A stretch of DNA of 64,000 bases from contig NZ_WEGL01000006.1 in NCBI RefSeq assembly GCF_009604455.1, positions 620,001 through 684,000 on the forward strand, written 5' to 3'. Positions 43,796-52,421 of the stretch are shown here, piece by piece. Below the pieces are notes generated by a model, which had not been told where the DNA came from, did not search any database, and saw nothing but the letters and a program-made list of their open reading frames with translations. Position numbers and translations under genes: made by a program. The stretch is from Streptomyces sp. RB17. Lineage in GTDB: Bacteria; Actinomycetota; Actinomycetes; Streptomycetales; Streptomycetaceae. Each line of letters begins with the position of its first letter. Within the stretch, counting starts at the first letter, position 1.

Positions 43796-44188
43796 TCAGT
43801 TGGTGGGGAAGGGCAGCAGCGGGGCGCCCTGCAGCTCGTCCACCGCGGCCCGGGCGGCGGCGCGCGGGCCGGCCACCGGGGCGTAGTGACTGACGACGCT
43901 GATCCAGCTCCCGTCGGCGTTGCGCATGACATGCAGCTGCACGCCGTCGACCAACACCTCGTAACCGCCGCCGTGTTCGTGGTGGTGACCGCCGGTGCCC
44001 GCCGTCGTGGGCCGGCCCTGTATCCGGCGGCCCTTGTAGACCTCGTCGAAGGTCTCCGGCATAGGCATGGGGTGGTCGTGGTCGTGGCCGGCGGCCGAGG
44101 CGACGGGTGCCACGAGAGCGGTCACGGCGGCCGTCGCGGCGAGGGCGGCCGTAGCGGTGAGTGCACGGCGCCGGGTCATGTCGGGCAT
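43796..44188 (-). CDS. melC1: Tyrosinase cofactor (caddie) protein
   Basis: A 130-residue chaperone that delivers copper to the tyrosinase and carries it through the Tat system. The Tat signal is at the start (TRRRALTATAALAATAAVTA). The mature part has the conserved ETFDEVYKGRRIQGRPT and His-rich GHHHEHGGGYEVLVDGVQLH, which bind copper and insert into the tyrosinase active site. First gene of the melC operon; GGAGG lies upstream of the start at 44188. Confidence 0.95.
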   Translation of the reverse strand: MPDMTRRRALTATAALAATAAVTALVAPVASAAGHDHDHPMPMPETFDEVYKGRRIQGRPTTAGTGGHHHEHGGGYEVLVDGVQLHVMRNADGSWISVVSHYAPVAGPRAAARAAVDELQGAPLLPFPTN

Positions 44189-44527
44189 ACGGGTCCTCCT
44201 GGAGGGGGTTCCGGTGGTGACGGCGTATGCCTATCGGGGGCTCCCGGACGGGAGGAAATCGCCCGGAACCGGTTGGCCGCGATCCGGACAATTGGCTACA
44301 TGTCGTACAGTGTTGAACCAGGGTGATCTTGCCGGGGCCGGGTGGTGGCACGCCTCGGAACGGGGAATTCCTTGCCGGGCCGGCTCCGTATCCGGTGATC
44401 CTTTCCGTCCGCCGTCCGTCCGAGTGGCCCGGCTCACCACGCCAAACTGACGCGATCGGGCGGCCCGACCACCCTGCTACTCTGCGATACCGATCGATGA
44501 CACAGCGTGACTGTCAGGGGCGTGCGC
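44189..44527. other. Divergent promoter region, melC1 and monooxygenase
   Basis: A 339-base gap between melC1 (leftward) and the monooxygenase pseudogene (rightward). It has less G/C-rich stretches near 44285-44335 (GGACAATTGGCTACATGTCG) and 44470-44505 that could hold promoters. I see no gene or clear repeat in it. Confidence 0.5.
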
Positions 44528-45726
44528 GTGAAGGTCGTCTGTGCCGGGGGCGGGCCCGCGGGCCTGTACCTCGCCATCCTGCTCGAGCGGCAGAACCCGT
44601 CCCACGACATCACCGTCCACGAGCGCAACCCCGAGGGCTCGACCTACGGCTGGGGCGTGACGTACTGGCGCGGCCTCCCCGACAAACTCCAGGCGCACGA
44701 CCCCGCCACGGCGCGGGCGATCGAGGGGGCGTCCGTCCGCTGGAGCGACGGCATCGCCCACGTGCGTGACCTGGCAACCCGTCACCACGGCGACGAGGGC
44801 TTCGGCATCGACCGCCACCGGCCGCTCGACCTGCTCACCGACCGGGCCCGCGCCCTGGGCGTACGGCTGGAGTTCGAGAGCGAGATCACCGAGCCGCCGG
44901 CCGGCGCCGACCTCGTGGTCGCGGCCGACGGGGTGCACAGCACCCTGCGCACCCGCCACGCCGAGTCCTTCGGCACCCGGATCACCACGGGCCGCAACCC
45001 CTACATCTGGCTCGGCACCACGAAGGTCTTCGACGCCTTCGCCTTCGCCTTCGCCGAGACCGAGCACGGCTGGATCCGGGCCTACGGCTACGGCTGCGGC
45101 GACGAGCACAGCACCTGCGTCGTGGAGTGCGCCCCGCAGACCTTCACCTGGCTCGGGCTGGGCCGGGCGACCGAGGGGCACGGCCTCGCCCTGCCGGAGA
45201 AGCTCTTCGCGGACGTCCTCGACGGCCACCCGCTGTCCGCCCGCCCCGGCGCCGGCCGGCTGACCTTCCGCACCCTCACCAACCGCACCTGGCACCACGG
45301 CAACCGGGTGCTGCTCGGCGACGCCGCCCACACCACCCACCTACTCCATCGGCGCCCGCACCACCCTCGCCCTGGAGGACGCCATGTGCCTCGCCCTCGC
45401 CCTGCACCGGCACGGCGGCCTGACCGACGCCCTGACCTGCCTACGAACGCCGGCCCGCGGCCGAGCCGCTGTCCGTGCAGAGCGCGGCCCGCTGCAGCGC
45501 CCGGTGGTACGAGAACCTGCCCCGCTGCATCGACCTGCCCCCGCACCGGATGTTCGCCCTGCCCGGCCGGCGCCACTCGCCCCTGCTGCCGTACGTCCCG
45601 CCGCAGCTGTACCACGGCCTCGACAAGGCAGCCGGCCGGCTGCAGGTGCTGCACCGGTTCAAGCGGTGGCTCGGGCCCAGGGCGGCGGGCGCCCTGCATG
45701 CCCGGTCCACGGCGCACCGTGGCTAG
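44528..45726 (+). pseudogene. FAD-dependent monooxygenase, frameshifted
   Basis: The first 270 codons are intact: FAD fold VVCAGGGPAGLYLAILLERQ, HERNPEGSTYGWGVTYW, and the second FAD motif NRVLLGDAAHT. This resembles salicylyl-CoA 5-hydroxylase/anthraniloyl-CoA monooxygenase. At about 45340 the frame shifts (continuing TYSIGARTTLALEDAM in another frame), and again at about 45441 (YERRPAAEPLSVQ, then ARWYENLPRCIDLPPHRMFA). The third frame ends at a TAG that belongs to a MITE-like insertion. Two indels and truncation mean no working enzyme unless they are sequencing errors. Confidence 0.8.
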
Positions 45727-45906
45727 GCCCTGTCGTCAAACTCCCGCCTGCCCCGCGACGCCATGCACGCACTCTCGCCGCACCGGACCCAGGCCCAAGT
45801 ACATCCAGTACGAGGGCCAGGGTCCGGCACGCCGAGAGCACGCACCTGACGCCGCAGGGCCCGCCCTTCGGGCGGACGGCTGGAGTTTGACGACAGGGCC
45901 TAGGCC
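45723..45906. mobile_element. MITE-like element with CTAG target site
   Basis: A 22-bp perfect terminal inverted repeat bounds about 180 bp. The left end runs CTAGGCCCTGTCGTCAAACT (45723-45742, pairing continues to 45744) and the right end is its exact reverse complement (45882-45903), both ending in CTAG. Inside there is no transposase, but a GCCCGCCCTTCGGGCGG hairpin near the right end. Ends of this type occur on Streptomyces IS5-family elements with CTAG target duplication (from memory), so this is probably a non-autonomous derivative. Confidence 0.75.
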
Positions 45907-45985
45907 CCCCGCCCGTTCCCGCGGCTGCCGGCCGACTCGATTCCCCCCGGTTTCATCCGCCCCCCACACCCGAGGAGTCCCGTCC

Positions 45986-46807
45986 ATGGCCGTACCCGTC
46001 TCGTTCGACCAGACCTCGACCGGCTACAGCCTGCAACGCGCCTACTGGCTGGCCCGAGCGGCCGACCTCGCCTACAAGGACCGCGCCGTCATCGAGGACC
46101 AGGCCGCCCAGTGGGGCTTCGACCAGGTGCGGCACCACGAGACCCGCTTCACCCCGCCCTTCCCGCTTCAGGACACCCAGGCGTACACCGTGGCCAGCGA
46201 GCGCATGATCGTCACGGCCTTCCGCGGCACCGAACCCACCCGGATCAAGGACTGGCTCACCGACGCCACCACCCCGCCGCGGCCCGGACCCGGCGGCAAC
46301 GGATACGTCCACCACGGATTCGCCGAGGCCCTGGAATCGGTCTACCCGGCCGTCCACCACACCCTCACCGAACTGCGCACCGACGGCCAGACCGTGTACT
46401 TCACCGGGCACAGCCTGGGCGGCGCCCTCGCGATGCTGGCCGGTGCCCGGATGTATCTGGAGGACCCGCACCTGGCCGCGGACGGTGTCTACACCTACGG
46501 CCAGCCGCGCACCTGTGACCGGCTGCTCGCCGAGGCGTTCCACAAGGGATTCGGCGGCCGCATGTACCGCTTCGTCAACAACAACGACATCGTGCCCCAA
46601 CTGCCGCCCGAGCCCGTCTTCACCCATGTCCGCGCCCTGCGCTACATCGACTCCCACGGCCGGCTGCACGAGAGCATGCCGATGCTGTCGGCGCTCACCG
46701 ACCGCGCGGCCGGACTGACCGCCGACGCCTTCGCACCCGCCTCCGACGGCATCCGCGACCACTTCATGCACAACTATCTGACGGCCCTGGAGAAGAGCCT
46801 CGACTGA
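45986..46807 (+). CDS. Class 3-type lipase
   Basis: A 273-residue alpha/beta hydrolase of the fungal class 3 lipase type. The nucleophile elbow is FTGHSLGGALAMLAGARMY, with a catalytic Asp expected in the NNNDIVPQLPP segment and a His near the C-terminus (HDHFMHNYL-like, here RDHFMHNYL). The IVTAFRGTEPTRIKDWLTD oxyanion region is intact. No signal peptide is seen, which is unusual for a lipase, so it may act inside the cell or use another route. GAGGAG lies eight bases before ATG 45986. Confidence 0.9.
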   Translation: MAVPVSFDQTSTGYSLQRAYWLARAADLAYKDRAVIEDQAAQWGFDQVRHHETRFTPPFPLQDTQAYTVASERMIVTAFRGTEPTRIKDWLTDATTPPRPGPGGNGYVHHGFAEALESVYPAVHHTLTELRTDGQTVYFTGHSLGGALAMLAGARMYLEDPHLAADGVYTYGQPRTCDRLLAEAFHKGFGGRMYRFVNNNDIVPQLPPEPVFTHVRALRYIDSHGRLHESMPMLSALTDRAAGLTADAFAPASDGIRDHFMHNYLTALEKSLD

Positions 46808-46833
46808 GCCCCGGGCCGGCGCCGGGCACATTG

Positions 46834-46849
46834 GTGAATGGCCATTCAC
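46834..46849. promoter_or_regulatory. TetR-type operator 1
   Basis: GTGAATGGCCATTCAC is a perfect 16-bp palindrome in the promoter of the MFS transporter gene. With the second site at 46857-46874 it forms a tandem operator, probably for the TetR protein encoded at 48401. Confidence 0.75.
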
Positions 46850-46856
46850 TCGATAG

Positions 46857-46874
46857 GGTGAATAGTCATTCACC
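46857..46874. promoter_or_regulatory. TetR-type operator 2
   Basis: GGTGAATAGTCATTCACC shares the GTGAAT/ATTCAC arms of site 1, 24 bases centre to centre. The spacing of just over two helical turns would put two dimers on nearly the same face of the DNA. Confidence 0.75.
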
Positions 46875-46904
46875 GTGCAGTCGTGTCGTTTGCAGGAGCG
46901 CCGA

Positions 46905-48395
46905 ATGGACCAGCCCGCCCCGATACCCCAGCCGCCCGGCCCGGCCGCGGCGCTCCCGCTGCGGGACCGGCTCACCATCCCGGTGCTGGCGTCGGGCGGC
47001 ATCCTCATGGCGGTCATGCAGACCGTCGTCGTCCCCCTGCTGCCGGACCTGCCCCGGCTCACCGGCGCGTCCGCCGCGACCGTCTCCTGGACGGTCACCG
47101 CCACCCTGCTCTCGGGCGCCGTCCTGACCCCGGTGCTCGGCCGCGCCGGCGACATGTACGGCAAGCGCCGGGTGCTCACCGGCGCGCTCGCCCTGATGAC
47201 CATCGGGTCGGTGCTGTGCGCACTGACCTCCGACATCGGCGTGCTCATCGCCGCCCGCGCACTCCAGGGCGCCGCCGCCTCCGTCGTACCGCTGTCGATC
47301 AGCATCCTGCGCGACGAACTCCCGCCGGAGCGGCGGGGTTCGGCGGTGGCGCTGATGAGCTCCACCGTCGGCATCGGCGCCGCGCTCGGCCTGCCGCTCG
47401 CCGCGCTGGTCGTCCAGTACGCCGACTGGCACACCATGTTCTGGCTGACCAGCGCCCTGGGCGCGGCAGGCGTCGCGGCGACCTGGTGGGCGGTCAAGGA
47501 GTCGCCCGTGCGCGAGCCCGGGCGGTTCGACGTGCTCGGCGCGCTGGGCCTCGCCGCCGGGCTGGTGTGTCTGCTGCTGGGCGTCTCGCAGGGCGGCTCC
47601 TGGGGCTGGGGGAGCGCGCGGGTCCTCGGGCTGTTCCTCGGCGCCGCCGCCGTCCTCGCCCTGTGGTGGTGGCAGCAACTGCGCACCGAACGGCCCCTGG
47701 TCGACCTGCGGCTGGTCGGCCGGCCGCGCGTCGGCCTGTCGCACGTGGCCGCCCTGCTGACCGGGTTCGCCTTCTACGCCAACTCGCTGGTCACCGCCCA
47801 GCTGGTGCAGGCGCCCAAGGCCACCGGCTACGGCCTCGGCCTGTCGATCGTCGCCACCGGACTGTGCCTGCTGCCCGGCGGCGTGACCATGCTGCTGTTC
47901 TCACCGCTGTCGGCCCGCATCTCGGCCGCCCGCGGCCCGCGGATCACCCTCGCGCTGGGCGCCGCCGTCATCGCCTGCGGCTACGCGGTCCGTATCGCCG
48001 ACAGCCGCGACCTGTGGATGATCATCGCCGGTGCCACCGTCGTCGCGACCGGGACCACGCTGGCCTACTCGGCGCTGCCGACGCTCATCCTGCGGTCCGT
48101 CCCCGCCGCGCAGACCGCCTCCGCCAACGGCGTCAACGTCCTCATGCGCACCATCGGCCAGGCCACCTCCAGCGCCGCCGTCGCCGCTGTCCTCGTGCAC
48201 CACAGCAGCCCCCTCGGCGGCGTTCCCGTCCCCACCCTGCACGGCTATCTGCTTGCGTTCGCGATGGCGGGCGCCGTCGCCCTGGCCGCCTGCGCCGCCG
48301 CCCTGTCCATCCCCGGCGACGGCACCCCGGACGGCACCCGGAGAGCCGAGGACACCACCCACGGCGCCCGTGACCAGGCCATGGAGGGAGCATAG
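46905..48395 (+). CDS. MFS drug-type exporter (DHA2, 14 helices)
   Basis: A 496-residue proton-driven efflux pump. It has the DHA2 layout with about fourteen helices, the MFS motif A as LGRAGDMYGKRRVL and motif C-like GSAVALMSSTVGIGAALGLP in helix 5. Substrates of such pumps include antibiotics and dyes; none can be named. AGGAG lies seven bases before ATG 46905. The cognate TetR gene follows after 5 bases, and twin palindromes lie in the promoter, so the pump is probably induced when the repressor binds a substrate. Confidence 0.9.
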   Translation: MDQPAPIPQPPGPAAALPLRDRLTIPVLASGGILMAVMQTVVVPLLPDLPRLTGASAATVSWTVTATLLSGAVLTPVLGRAGDMYGKRRVLTGALALMTIGSVLCALTSDIGVLIAARALQGAAASVVPLSISILRDELPPERRGSAVALMSSTVGIGAALGLPLAALVVQYADWHTMFWLTSALGAAGVAATWWAVKESPVREPGRFDVLGALGLAAGLVCLLLGVSQGGSWGWGSARVLGLFLGAAAVLALWWWQQLRTERPLVDLRLVGRPRVGLSHVAALLTGFAFYANSLVTAQLVQAPKATGYGLGLSIVATGLCLLPGGVTMLLFSPLSARISAARGPRITLALGAAVIACGYAVRIADSRDLWMIIAGATVVATGTTLAYSALPTLILRSVPAAQTASANGVNVLMRTIGQATSSAAVAAVLVHHSSPLGGVPVPTLHGYLLAFAMAGAVALAACAAALSIPGDGTPDGTRRAEDTTHGARDQAMEGA

Positions 48396-48400
48396 GAGGC

Positions 48401-48982
48401 GTGAGCACCCCACCCGCACCGAGCCTGTCCGCCCGCCGCGACGCCGAGGCCACCAAGGCGGCCATCCTCAGAGCGGCCCGCCACCTCCTCGCCCGGCACG
48501 CGCACGCCGACATCACACTCAAGGCGGTCGCCGAACGCGCCGGTGTGAGCCCGCCGTTGATCGTGAAGTACTTCGGCAACAAGGACACCCTGTTCGCCCG
48601 CGTGATGTCCTTCGACACGGACGCGGACGCCCTGCTGGACGCGCCGCTGCCCGGCCTCGGCCGGCACATGGCCCGGCACGTGCTCACCAGCCAGCGCGAG
48701 CGCGGCGCCGACCCGCTGCTGCGTATCGCCTTCGCCCCGCTGCACGGCGACCACGGCGACATCCTGCGCGCCAACTTCCGCGCCCAGGTGACCGAACGCC
48801 TCGCCGCCCGACTGACCGGCCCCGACCCTGGCCTGCGCGCCGAACTCGCCGTCGCCGCACTCGTCGGCCTCGGCGTGATGTACGGCATCGCCCGCGGACC
48901 GCACCTGCGCGAGAGCGACGTCGACACCATCGCCGACCGCTACGGACCCCTCGTCCAGGCCCAGTTGACCCCGGGAAGCTGA
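48401..48982 (+). CDS. TetR/AcrR family repressor
   Basis: A 193-residue repressor. The HTH is at residues 15-60 (ATKAAILRAARHLLARHAHA, DITLKAVAERAGVSPPLIVK, YFGNKDTLFARV), followed by an all-helical ligand-binding domain. GTG 48401 has AGGAGG-type sequence just upstream and lies 5 bases after the MFS stop. It very probably represses its own operon through the GTGAAT/ATTCAC operators. Confidence 0.92.
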   Translation: MSTPPAPSLSARRDAEATKAAILRAARHLLARHAHADITLKAVAERAGVSPPLIVKYFGNKDTLFARVMSFDTDADALLDAPLPGLGRHMARHVLTSQRERGADPLLRIAFAPLHGDHGDILRANFRAQVTERLAARLTGPDPGLRAELAVAALVGLGVMYGIARGPHLRESDVDTIADRYGPLVQAQLTPGS

Positions 48983-49177
48983 CTCACCCGCCGTTCCGGG
49001 GCGGGCACGGTGAGCAGGCCTCCATCGACCTGCGAACCGTACGTGCTCCCCGCCGGCGGCCGTTCGCCGACGGCCGGTACGAGCGTGCCGCGCGCGTCCG
49101 GGTGGGTGAAAAACCCGCAGCTCGCCCAAGGAGCGGCTCCTTCCGCGTGGCCCGGTGCCGGATGACACACTGGCGCC

Positions 49178-50161
49178 ATGGACGAACGCGTAATCGGCAG
49201 GTCGGGTCAGTGGGCATCGGTGATCGGGCTCGGCACATGGCAGCTGGGCGCCGACTGGGGCGACGTGGACGACAAGGAGGCGGAGTCCGTCCTGGAGGCG
49301 GCGGCCGAGTCCGGCGTCACCTTCTTCGACACGGCCGACGTCTACGGCGACGGACGCAGCGAGGAGACCATCGCCACCTTCCTGCGCACCCGCCCCGACC
49401 TGCACGTCCTGGTGGCGACCAAGATGGGCCGCCGGGTCGAGCAGATCCCCGGCAACTACGTCCTGGACAACTTCCGTACGTGGAACGACCGCTCCCGCCG
49501 CAACCTCGGCGTCGACCGCATCGACCTGGTCCAGCTGCACTGCCCGCCGACGCCCGTCTACTCCTCCGACGCGGTGTTCGACGCCCTGGACACCCTGGTC
49601 GAGGAGGAGCGCATCGCGGCGTACGGGGTGAGCGTGGAGACCTGCGCCGAGGCGCTCACCGCGATCGCCCGGCCGAACGTGGCGAGCGTGCAGATCATCC
49701 TCAACCCGTTCCGGATGAAACCCCTGCACGAGGTGCTCCCCGCCGCCCGCGAGGCCGGCGTCGGCATCATCGCGCGCGTGCCCCTCGCCTCCGGCCTGCT
49801 GTCCGGCAAGTACACCAAGGACACGGTGTTCGCCGCCAACGACCACCGCACCTTCAACCGGCACGGCGAGGCCTTCGACCAGGGCGAGACCTTCTCCGGC
49901 GTCGACTACGAGAGCGGGGTCGAGGCCGCCGCCGAGTTCGCCGCGCTCGCTCCCGAGGGCTACACCCCGGCCCAGCTCGCGCTGCGCTGGATCATCGAGC
50001 AGGACGGCGTGACCACGGTGATCCCGGGCGCCCGTAACCCGGAGCAGGCCCGTGCGAACGCGGCCGCGGCAAAGCTGCCGCCGCTGCCCGAGGAGACGTT
50101 CACCGCGATCCGCGACCTGTACGAGCGGCGGATCGAGGAGCAGGTCGAACACCGCTGGTAG
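49178..50161 (+). CDS. Aldo/keto reductase
   Basis: A 327-residue NADPH-dependent reductase. Active-site residues: FFDTADVYGDGRS (Asp, Tyr), LVATKMGRRVE (Lys) and LVQLHCPPTPVY (His). The cofactor end is TVIPGARNPEQARANAAA. It resembles oxidoreductases that act on small aldehydes or sugar derivatives; substrate unknown. It is not clearly linked to the TetR/MFS unit, as 195 bases separate them. No strong ribosome binding site is seen before ATG 49178. Confidence 0.9.
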   Translation: MDERVIGRSGQWASVIGLGTWQLGADWGDVDDKEAESVLEAAAESGVTFFDTADVYGDGRSEETIATFLRTRPDLHVLVATKMGRRVEQIPGNYVLDNFRTWNDRSRRNLGVDRIDLVQLHCPPTPVYSSDAVFDALDTLVEEERIAAYGVSVETCAEALTAIARPNVASVQIILNPFRMKPLHEVLPAAREAGVGIIARVPLASGLLSGKYTKDTVFAANDHRTFNRHGEAFDQGETFSGVDYESGVEAAAEFAALAPEGYTPAQLALRWIIEQDGVTTVIPGARNPEQARANAAAAKLPPLPEETFTAIRDLYERRIEEQVEHRW

Positions 50162-50214
50162 TCGCCGTGTGACGCGTCGTTTGAACCAACGGCCGGGCGG
50201 TTACACGCAAGCCC

Positions 50215-50763
50215 ATGAAGGAGGAAGGAAGGCGCAGGGGACGGAACGAGACCGAGGAGGAGCGGGCCGACCGGATGTGGGTCGAGCTCATCCAGGAGGT
50301 CCGCGTCGCCCAGACGGGCGTGCAGATCCTGTTCGGCTTCCTGCTGACCGTCGTCTTCCAGCCGAAGTACGCGACGCTGTCCCACACCGACCAGGCGATC
50401 TACATCGTGACCGTCGTCCTGGGTGCCTGCACCACCGGGGCCCTCGTCGGGCCGGTCTCCCTGCACCGCCTGGTCTCCGGCCGCCGGGTCAAACCGCAGG
50501 CCGTGCGGCTGGCGTCCCGGATGACCCTGGTGGGCCTGGTCCTGCTGCTCGCCACCATGACCTCGGCCCTGCTGCTGATCCTGCGGGTGGCAACGCACGG
50601 CCCCTATGTGCCGGCGGTGGTGGCAGCGGTCGTCGCCTGGTACCTGCTGTGGTGGCTCGGCCTGCCCCTGTGGGCCCGCCGCCTGCACATGGCCCGGTCC
50701 GAGGACGCGGACGTGCACCCGCCCGGGGCCCCGCCCGGGGACGGACGCCGTACCGGGTCGTGA
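50215..50763 (+). CDS. DUF6328 family membrane protein
   Basis: A 182-residue membrane protein. A charged N-terminus (residues 1-30) leads to ELIQEVRVAQTGVQILFGFL, the family hallmark, then four hydrophobic segments, and a short acidic, Pro-rich tail. The function is unknown. AAGGAGGAAGG overlaps the first codons. It is a stand-alone gene convergent with the SsgA-like gene, 32 bases apart. Confidence 0.8.
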   Translation: MKEEGRRRGRNETEEERADRMWVELIQEVRVAQTGVQILFGFLLTVVFQPKYATLSHTDQAIYIVTVVLGACTTGALVGPVSLHRLVSGRRVKPQAVRLASRMTLVGLVLLLATMTSALLLILRVATHGPYVPAVVAAVVAWYLLWWLGLPLWARRLHMARSEDADVHPPGAPPGDGRRTGS

Positions 50764-50795
50764 TCGCCGCGATGCGCGGGACCGGCCCGGGGTCC

Positions 50796-51221
50796 TCAGC
50801 CCGCGGAGAGGATCTCGGCCAGCAGTGCGTCCACCGGGTGGCGTTCCCGCCCCGGCGGCACGATCTTGTTGGTCTCGCGCAGGAACGCGGCGACCGTGGG
50901 CGCCCAGGCGAACACCACCGCGTGCTGCCGGCTGCCGTCCGGACGGACGTCCCCGAGGAACTCCATGCGCAGCTCGTGCCACGCACCGGTCGCGGCCGGC
51001 CGCAGCCGTACGTCCCCGACGCCGACCGGCCGCTCCAGGCCGTCGGAGAGCATCTGCCGGTCCAGCCGCCAGCAGGCCAGCACCCGGCCGTCGTGGCCGA
51101 AGACCGCGGTGACGGCGAACGGGTCGTCGGCGTCGTAACTGAGATGGGCCAGCACCGGACACCGGCCGGTGCCTTCCGAACGCAGCTGTACCACCAGGGT
51201 CTTGTGCACGAACGTGGTCAC
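50796..51221 (-). CDS. SsgA-like sporulation/cell division regulator
   Basis: A 141-residue member of the actinobacterial SsgA-like family, which controls septum-site selection, cell-wall remodelling and spore separation. The family core is clear: CPVLAHLSYDADDPFAVTAV, CWRLDRQMLSDGLERPVGVG, DVRLRPA, and the C-terminal AAFLRETNKIVPPGRERHPV. GTG 51221 is preferred over 51287 because GGAGG sits seven bases upstream and the length then fits the family. It lacks obvious partners nearby. Which paralogue it is cannot be told from sequence alone. Confidence 0.85.
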   Translation of the reverse strand: MTTFVHKTLVVQLRSEGTGRCPVLAHLSYDADDPFAVTAVFGHDGRVLACWRLDRQMLSDGLERPVGVGDVRLRPAATGAWHELRMEFLGDVRPDGSRQHAVVFAWAPTVAAFLRETNKIVPPGRERHPVDALLAEILSAG

Positions 51222-51283
51222 GACAGGGCCTCCGGCGACGATCGGCTCAGGGCCCTCTAGTACCCCCGTGACGCCCGGGATGC

Positions 51284-52294
51284 TCACCCGTGCGACTGGT
51301 TTCCGCCGGCTCCGCGCAGCGCGGCCAGGCAGCCGCCGATGGCTTGCTGGAGTTCCTCCAGGCGCCGCACCATGCCGTCCTCGTAGAAGTCCTGGGCGTC
51401 GTCGAAGGTCAGCTCCTCGAACGCCCTGGTCGCTTTCTGCAGGCTGCTGTAGAACTTCGTCCGCCGCTCCTGGACGCGCAAGCGGGGATCGGCCTCGACC
51501 GTCTCGGCGACGAGCGACTTCATGGTGTCGTAGGCCTCAGCGACAGATGGCGCTCGGCCTCCTCGCGCAGCGGGGCCGGGGCGTCGACGGTCTGCCCGGC
51601 CGGGGTCCTGATCTGCCCGGACTCGGCGATCTGCGACGTACCCGATCCGGTCGGCGGCCCGGCTCTCGGTCGCGACGGCCTTCTTCAGGTCGTCGGTCCG
51701 TACGACGTCGCGCGCCAGCTCCGCCTGCAGCTCGGGGTCCTCCCGCAGCCGGTCCAGCAGGGCGGCGCGCGCCGTGCGGGCGGTGGAGGGGTCGGCGAGG
51801 ATGGCGGCGCGCAGGGCGGTCGGGTTCTCGGCGACCTCCAGCGCCTTGGTGGGGCGGATGCCCTCGGCCTCGGCGGCCTCGGCGATCGCGGTGCCGCGTT
51901 CGGAGGTCGCGCTGGTGCGGGAGACGTAGTAGGTCAGCCACACGTCCGCGTCCGGCAGTTCGACCTCCTGGCCCGGCCGCAGGGCCTCGAAGTGCGGCAC
52001 GAGCCCGTCGTCGGCGGCGCGGTCCCAGGCCTTGTAGTAGTGCATGACCCGCTCCGGGGAGCAGCCGGCCAGCTGCGCGAACTCCTTCGCCGACACCTTC
52101 GGCGTCTCACCGGCGGCCTGTCCGCCCGGCCGCACACTGCGGGCCACCAGCAACGCGAAGGCCCAGCCGCCGGTGCGCGCGTACACCCCGAACTCACGGG
52201 CGTCGCGCACCACCAGGTCGGACAGCGGCGCCACGGCCGGAGCGGGCGGCACGGCCGGGGCGGACGTCTCGGACGGGTCGATGACCTGGGTCAC
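51284..52294 (-). CDS. DUF6192-like protein with paired frameshifts
   Basis: A 336-residue product as read. Residues 1-215 match the DUF6192 type: ALLVARSVRPGG, SAKEFAQLAGCSPERVMHYY, and WLTYYVSRTSATSERGTAIA. Between about 51638 and 51540 the open frame gives a basic, atypical stretch (RRVRADQDPGRADRRRPGPA), while the neighbouring frame gives QIAESGQIRTPAGQTVDAPA, the expected continuation. The normal frame resumes at VAEAYDTMKSLVAETVE. Two opposite indels thus scramble about 33 residues without closing the frame. GTG 52294 has AGGAG upstream. It may act in DNA binding (ParB-like HTH start), which is unproven. Confidence 0.72.
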   Translation of the reverse strand: MTQVIDPSETSAPAVPPAPAVAPLSDLVVRDAREFGVYARTGGWAFALLVARSVRPGGQAAGETPKVSAKEFAQLAGCSPERVMHYYKAWDRAADDGLVPHFEALRPGQEVELPDADVWLTYYVSRTSATSERGTAIAEAAEAEGIRPTKALEVAENPTALRAAILADPSTARTARAALLDRLREDPELQAELARDVVRTDDLKKAVATESRAADRIGYVADRRVRADQDPGRADRRRPGPAARGGRAPSVAEAYDTMKSLVAETVEADPRLRVQERRTKFYSSLQKATRAFEELTFDDAQDFYEDGMVRRLEELQQAIGGCLAALRGAGGNQSHG

Positions 52295-52421
52295 GGATGA
52301 CTCTCCTGCGAGCATGCTCAAGGGACCCCGCACCCGGGCGCGGACAGGAAAGCCTATAGGGGCGCATTGGCCAGGTATGGGCGGACCTGTGGCGGACCCG
52401 TCACGGCGCCGTCCGCGTGCG

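Noticed and set aside
44507..46807. A 766-codon monooxygenase-lipase fusion
   Set aside because: The frame between about 45340 and 45985 is non-homologous read-through after a frameshift and across the MITE-like element; the lipase has its own GAGGAG and ATG.
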